From the NCBI GenBank assembly GCA_027578815.1, contig JANBTH010000880.1:1-10119 (forward strand): 10,119 nt of DNA. Direction: 5' to 3'. The stretch comes from Coemansia sp. RSA 1804. Taxonomy: Eukaryota; Kickxellomycota; Kickxellomycetes; Kickxellales; Kickxellaceae. The notes beneath the pieces are model-generated. The model was not told the origin of the DNA. It saw only the letters and a program-made list of their open reading frames with translations, and made no database searches. Below, one piece after another: positions 7,501 to 10,119 of this stretch. The translations under genes and the position numbers were made by a program. Positions within the stretch are counted from its first letter, which is position 1, and every line of letters starts with the position of its first letter.

Positions 7501-9144
7501 ATACTCCCGCTAAACGGTATTATATTTTTTTCTGTAAGCTCTTTGATTGTTGTTCTTAAACCTCTGTTTCTATTTTCTTGCTAATGAGTGAAAGGATTTT
7601 ATGTTTACATATGCTGTAGAGGCCAGGTTAACTTTACTGGCAATGATAGTGAACTTGGAGATAATATGCTAAGGTAGATTTTGAATAGTGTTATCTAAAC
7701 CAGTCAATTGTGAAGAAACCCAACCATTTACGCTATTTAGCCGGTGTAAAACAGCAAAATACGAAATTATTCATCTTTACACGTTCTATATGATATCCAG
7801 TTTACATTTTAAAGTGCGCCGTGAATATTTCTTCATAACAGTACCAGTTCTGCCAACAGCACGCTGCGTTATGTTGAAATTTCGAGTGTTTCTTTTTTGT
7901 GTGTGCATCAAAAAAGCCCCACCAAGAACAATCGATCTTGAAGCCTAAAAAATCCAACCGCCTTGCATCCTGTGTTTCTATTGGCTGATTTTAGCTGTCT
8001 ATGCATCTCTGAATAATCGTACCTATTCCACAGAAAATAGGCGGGTGCTGAAGCTTCTGCAATGAGTTAAATAATGCTTGCAGAACTTATTCAAGCACTA
8101 GCAAAGATGAAACCACCACAATGTGTATTTTCTAGATACACCAATATGCTTATATTAGCAGAATAATTAAAACTACTTTGTCCTCGATATCTGCATGAAA
8201 ATATCAAGTGTTCCACAGACGCTCAATTGCATATGTTCTAATATAACACGTTAATTTCATGGGGGTTTCTAGCAATTTCACATCTTTGTGCTTTCTTTTT
8301 CTTTGTGTCCATTGCGGCCAAACTCAATATATCCATAAACTTTGAAAAAAATTGGAAGCAGCGCCATAATTATCAGTTTGCTAGTCTGATTTCAGTTGGT
8401 GGAATATGTAAAAATCTAATCAAATAGTCGGTACATGCATTAGAAAAATATCTAAAAAAGAGACAGGTTTGGTTTTATTTAATAAACCCCGGCTTTGCTG
8501 ATGTGGCATTAACAAAATATATTGACTAAAATCTCATTATTGACACACAACCCCAACGTATATCTAGATATTCTATTGCTCCAGAGCCCCTGTTTGTCAG
8601 TAGATAAATGCTTCTAATGTGAGTTATTTACAAATGTATTAAAATTTAAAATCTTGAGTGAACGCTAGTGGTTAAGAAAGCAAAATGGGCTAGAAACCAC
8701 ATGCTCAATATCAAGGGGTTAAAGTCTGAGGTTTACAAAAAACTTTGGGGGAAAGATTTGGAAACACTTTTTTCATATGGATAATCGGGTGTATTTCCCT
8801 GTCAACACATTTTGTCTAGCAGCAGCATATCTGTAACCCATGTGTGTACAAAGCGGTTGCCTTTTCTTTTATCTCTTCTCCTTGATGTTGCCGTTTTGTA
8901 AAGATAGTAAATTTATTCCACTTTTAGTTGTTTAAATAATCCGACAAAGGCTTCTCATTTCCCCTTTGTTCATCGAAACTCAAAATCTCTTTTTGGGGGT
9001 GAATTCTAGATATGCAGACATATCAAAATATAGTGGTTAGGTTTGGGCCAAAAAGAAAGAAAATGAAAAATTGTTAATCTAGAAAGCGTTGGGTACTTCC
9101 ATATATTTATATCTTCTTTCCTACATAAAAAATTCAGCACATCA

Positions 9145-9149
9145 CCAAT
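9145..9149 (+). promoter_or_regulatory. CCAAT box upstream of the ABC transporter
   Basis: CCAAT lies 80 bp before the TATA box of the ABCG gene, almost the same spacing as in the dehydrogenase promoter (76 bp). It is called from motif and position only. Confidence 0.35.
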
Positions 9150-9224
9150 GTAGCTCGGGGAAACTGGTGTGTACGGTTGTACATTATAGTTGCAAATTGT
9201 AGTTGGAGTAAAGTAAATTTTCAA

Positions 9225-9232
9225 TATAAAAA
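9225..9232 (+). promoter_or_regulatory. TATA box of the ABC transporter
   Basis: TATAAAAA, 146 bp before ATG 9371. A pyrimidine-rich stretch around 9290-9320 downstream is a plausible initiation area. The surrounding sequence is AT-rich, so chance occurrence is more likely than for the dehydrogenase TATA box. Confidence 0.5.
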
Positions 9233-9370
9233 CTTCACTATATATCAAAATTTTCAGGTATTCGCAATTCCACCACAAAACACTCATTTGCAATCTTCAT
9301 CTTCTTCCCATTTCAACCAGCGGCCTGTTTAATTATTTTCATTAAGCGTTCATACTTTCTTTTTTAAACA

Positions 9371-10119
9371 ATGGAAGCATCGATATCTGAATCATTGCCA
9401 ACCACAAGCAATAATAAAGAAACAATGTCTTCTACTAACCCAATCCTTAGCTGGAGCGACATAAGCTACGATGTCCCAGTCAAGGATGGTGTCCGTCGTC
9501 TTTTGCACAACGTCTCTGGCAGCATCTATCCCGGAGAGGTTGTTGCTATCATGGGTGCATCGGGTGCTGGTAAGACCACTCTTCTCAACGTCCTCTCAGG
9601 ACGTGTTCAAGGCGGAAAGCTGTTTGGTGACATCAAGTTCAACGGCGCCAAGCGTAACCCACACACATTTAAGCGAATGCTTGCATATGTCGAACAAGAC
9701 GACTTGATGCATTCAACACTAACTGTTGAAGAAACCCTGTCTATATCTGCAAAGCTCCGTTTACCCAATACAAAATACACCAACCAAGACAAGCAGCAGC
9801 GTGTAGAAGAAGTTATGCGTCAGCTCCGTCTTTCCCACATTACAAACTCAAGGATTGGTGGTGAAGGCAAGCGCGGTATATCTGGCGGTGAACGCAAGCG
9901 TGTGAGCATTGGTGTTGAGCTTGTGACTGAGCCTTCTCTTTTGGTCCTTGATGAACCATCGTCTGGACTGGATTCTTCATCTGCCGAGATGGTTGTTCAG
10001 CTTACGAAAGACATGGCACATGAGCGCAACCTCTGCACTCTAATGACCATCCACCAGCCCAGCGCAGAGATGGTTGCCCAGTTTGACAAGCTCATTCTCC
10101 TTTCCCAGGGAAAGGTCGT
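9371..10119 (+). CDS. ABC transporter, ABCG/WHITE subfamily, N-terminal ATP-binding domain, 3' truncated by window edge
   Basis: From ATG 9371 (A at -3, G at +4) the frame stays open to the right edge: 249 codons plus two bases. Seen: a short polar lead (1-26); ILSWSDISYDVPV, the usual ABCG strand before the nucleotide-binding domain; Walker A GASGAGKT (62-69); Q-loop Gln109; signature ISGGERKR (170-177); Walker B LLVLDE (190-195); D-loop SGLD (198-201); and switch His228 in TIHQPS. All ATPase residues are intact. The domain comes first, in the reversed ABCG order. No second domain is visible, so a half-transporter that dimerises is likely, but a full-length PDR-type pump cannot be excluded. 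The lead has no signal peptide. Substrates of this group include sterols, lipids and xenobiotics; this one is unknown. Met19 (9425) is an alternative start. Codons are AT-richer than in the left-hand genes. Confidence 0.93.
   Translation, partial: MEASISESLPTTSNNKETMSSTNPILSWSDISYDVPVKDGVRRLLHNVSGSIYPGEVVAIMGASGAGKTTLLNVLSGRVQGGKLFGDIKFNGAKRNPHTFKRMLAYVEQDDLMHSTLTVEETLSISAKLRLPNTKYTNQDKQQRVEEVMRQLRLSHITNSRIGGEGKRGISGGERKRVSIGVELVTEPSLLVLDEPSSGLDSSSAEMVVQLTKDMAHERNLCTLMTIHQPSAEMVAQFDKLILLSQGKV

Larger units (their letters stand above)
7501..9370. other. Long AT-rich intergenic region, no recognisable gene
   Basis: 1870 bp, clearly AT-richer than anything to its left. The longest open frames (about 86 codons at 7688-7948 on +, 95 codons at 9006-9293 on -) have no recognisable motifs and look like chance frames. 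Noted inside: the octamer tctagata three times (8131, 8563, 9005), a weak tRNA-Ser-like stretch around 8654-8730, and the probable ABC transporter promoter at the right end. No terminal inverted repeats, transposase, long tandem array or rRNA was seen. It should contain the dehydrogenase 3' UTR, though I find no clear AATAAA right after 7500. Confidence 0.6.

Noticed and set aside
9006..9293. 95-codon minus-strand frame and 86-codon plus-strand frame (7688-7948) in the AT-rich gap
   Set aside because: No motif, no plausible start context and low-complexity composition. Length is within chance for the amount of sequence.

Overview
The window looks like nuclear DNA of a fungus, probably an early-diverging, intron-poor and GC-rich lineage. 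A Kickxellomycotina-like (Coemansia-type) genome would fit, but that placement is inference. It holds long uninterrupted eukaryotic genes with A-rich start contexts, a Zuotin of the short fungal type without SANT domains, an NRDE2 homologue and a WHITE-type ABC transporter. There are no bacterial operons or ribosome binding sites. All five recognised genes lie on the + strand and none shows an intron in the part visible here.

Layout. (1) 1-453: C-terminal end of an oxysterol-binding-protein-related lipid transfer protein. (2) 732-2048: complete Zuotin/Zuo1, the ribosome-associated J-protein, ending in Ser-Lys-Leu. (3) 2347-5697: complete NRDE2 (Nrl1-like) nuclear RNA-surveillance protein of 1116 residues. 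(4) 6430-7500: zinc-dependent, cinnamyl-alcohol-dehydrogenase-type NADP alcohol dehydrogenase, interrupted by one in-frame TAG at 7372-7374. The missing 41-residue C-terminus follows intact in the same frame. (5) 7501-9370: 1.87 kb of AT-rich sequence with no recognisable gene. (6) 9371 to the right edge: N-terminal ATP-binding domain of an ABCG/WHITE half-transporter.

The genes form no single pathway. The left three are housekeeping genes (lipid transfer, nascent-chain folding, RNA quality control), GC-rich, closely spaced and without a clear TATA box. The right two look like conditionally expressed metabolic or efflux genes. Each has a TATA box about 140 bp before its ATG and a CCAAT box 76-80 bp before that TATA box. 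Base composition falls sharply right of about 5700.

The observation most worth following is the lone amber codon in the dehydrogenase: a fresh nonsense allele, an assembly error, or a programmed read-through or edited site. Second is the canonical peroxisomal-type C-terminus on Zuotin. I found no clearly new multigene system here.
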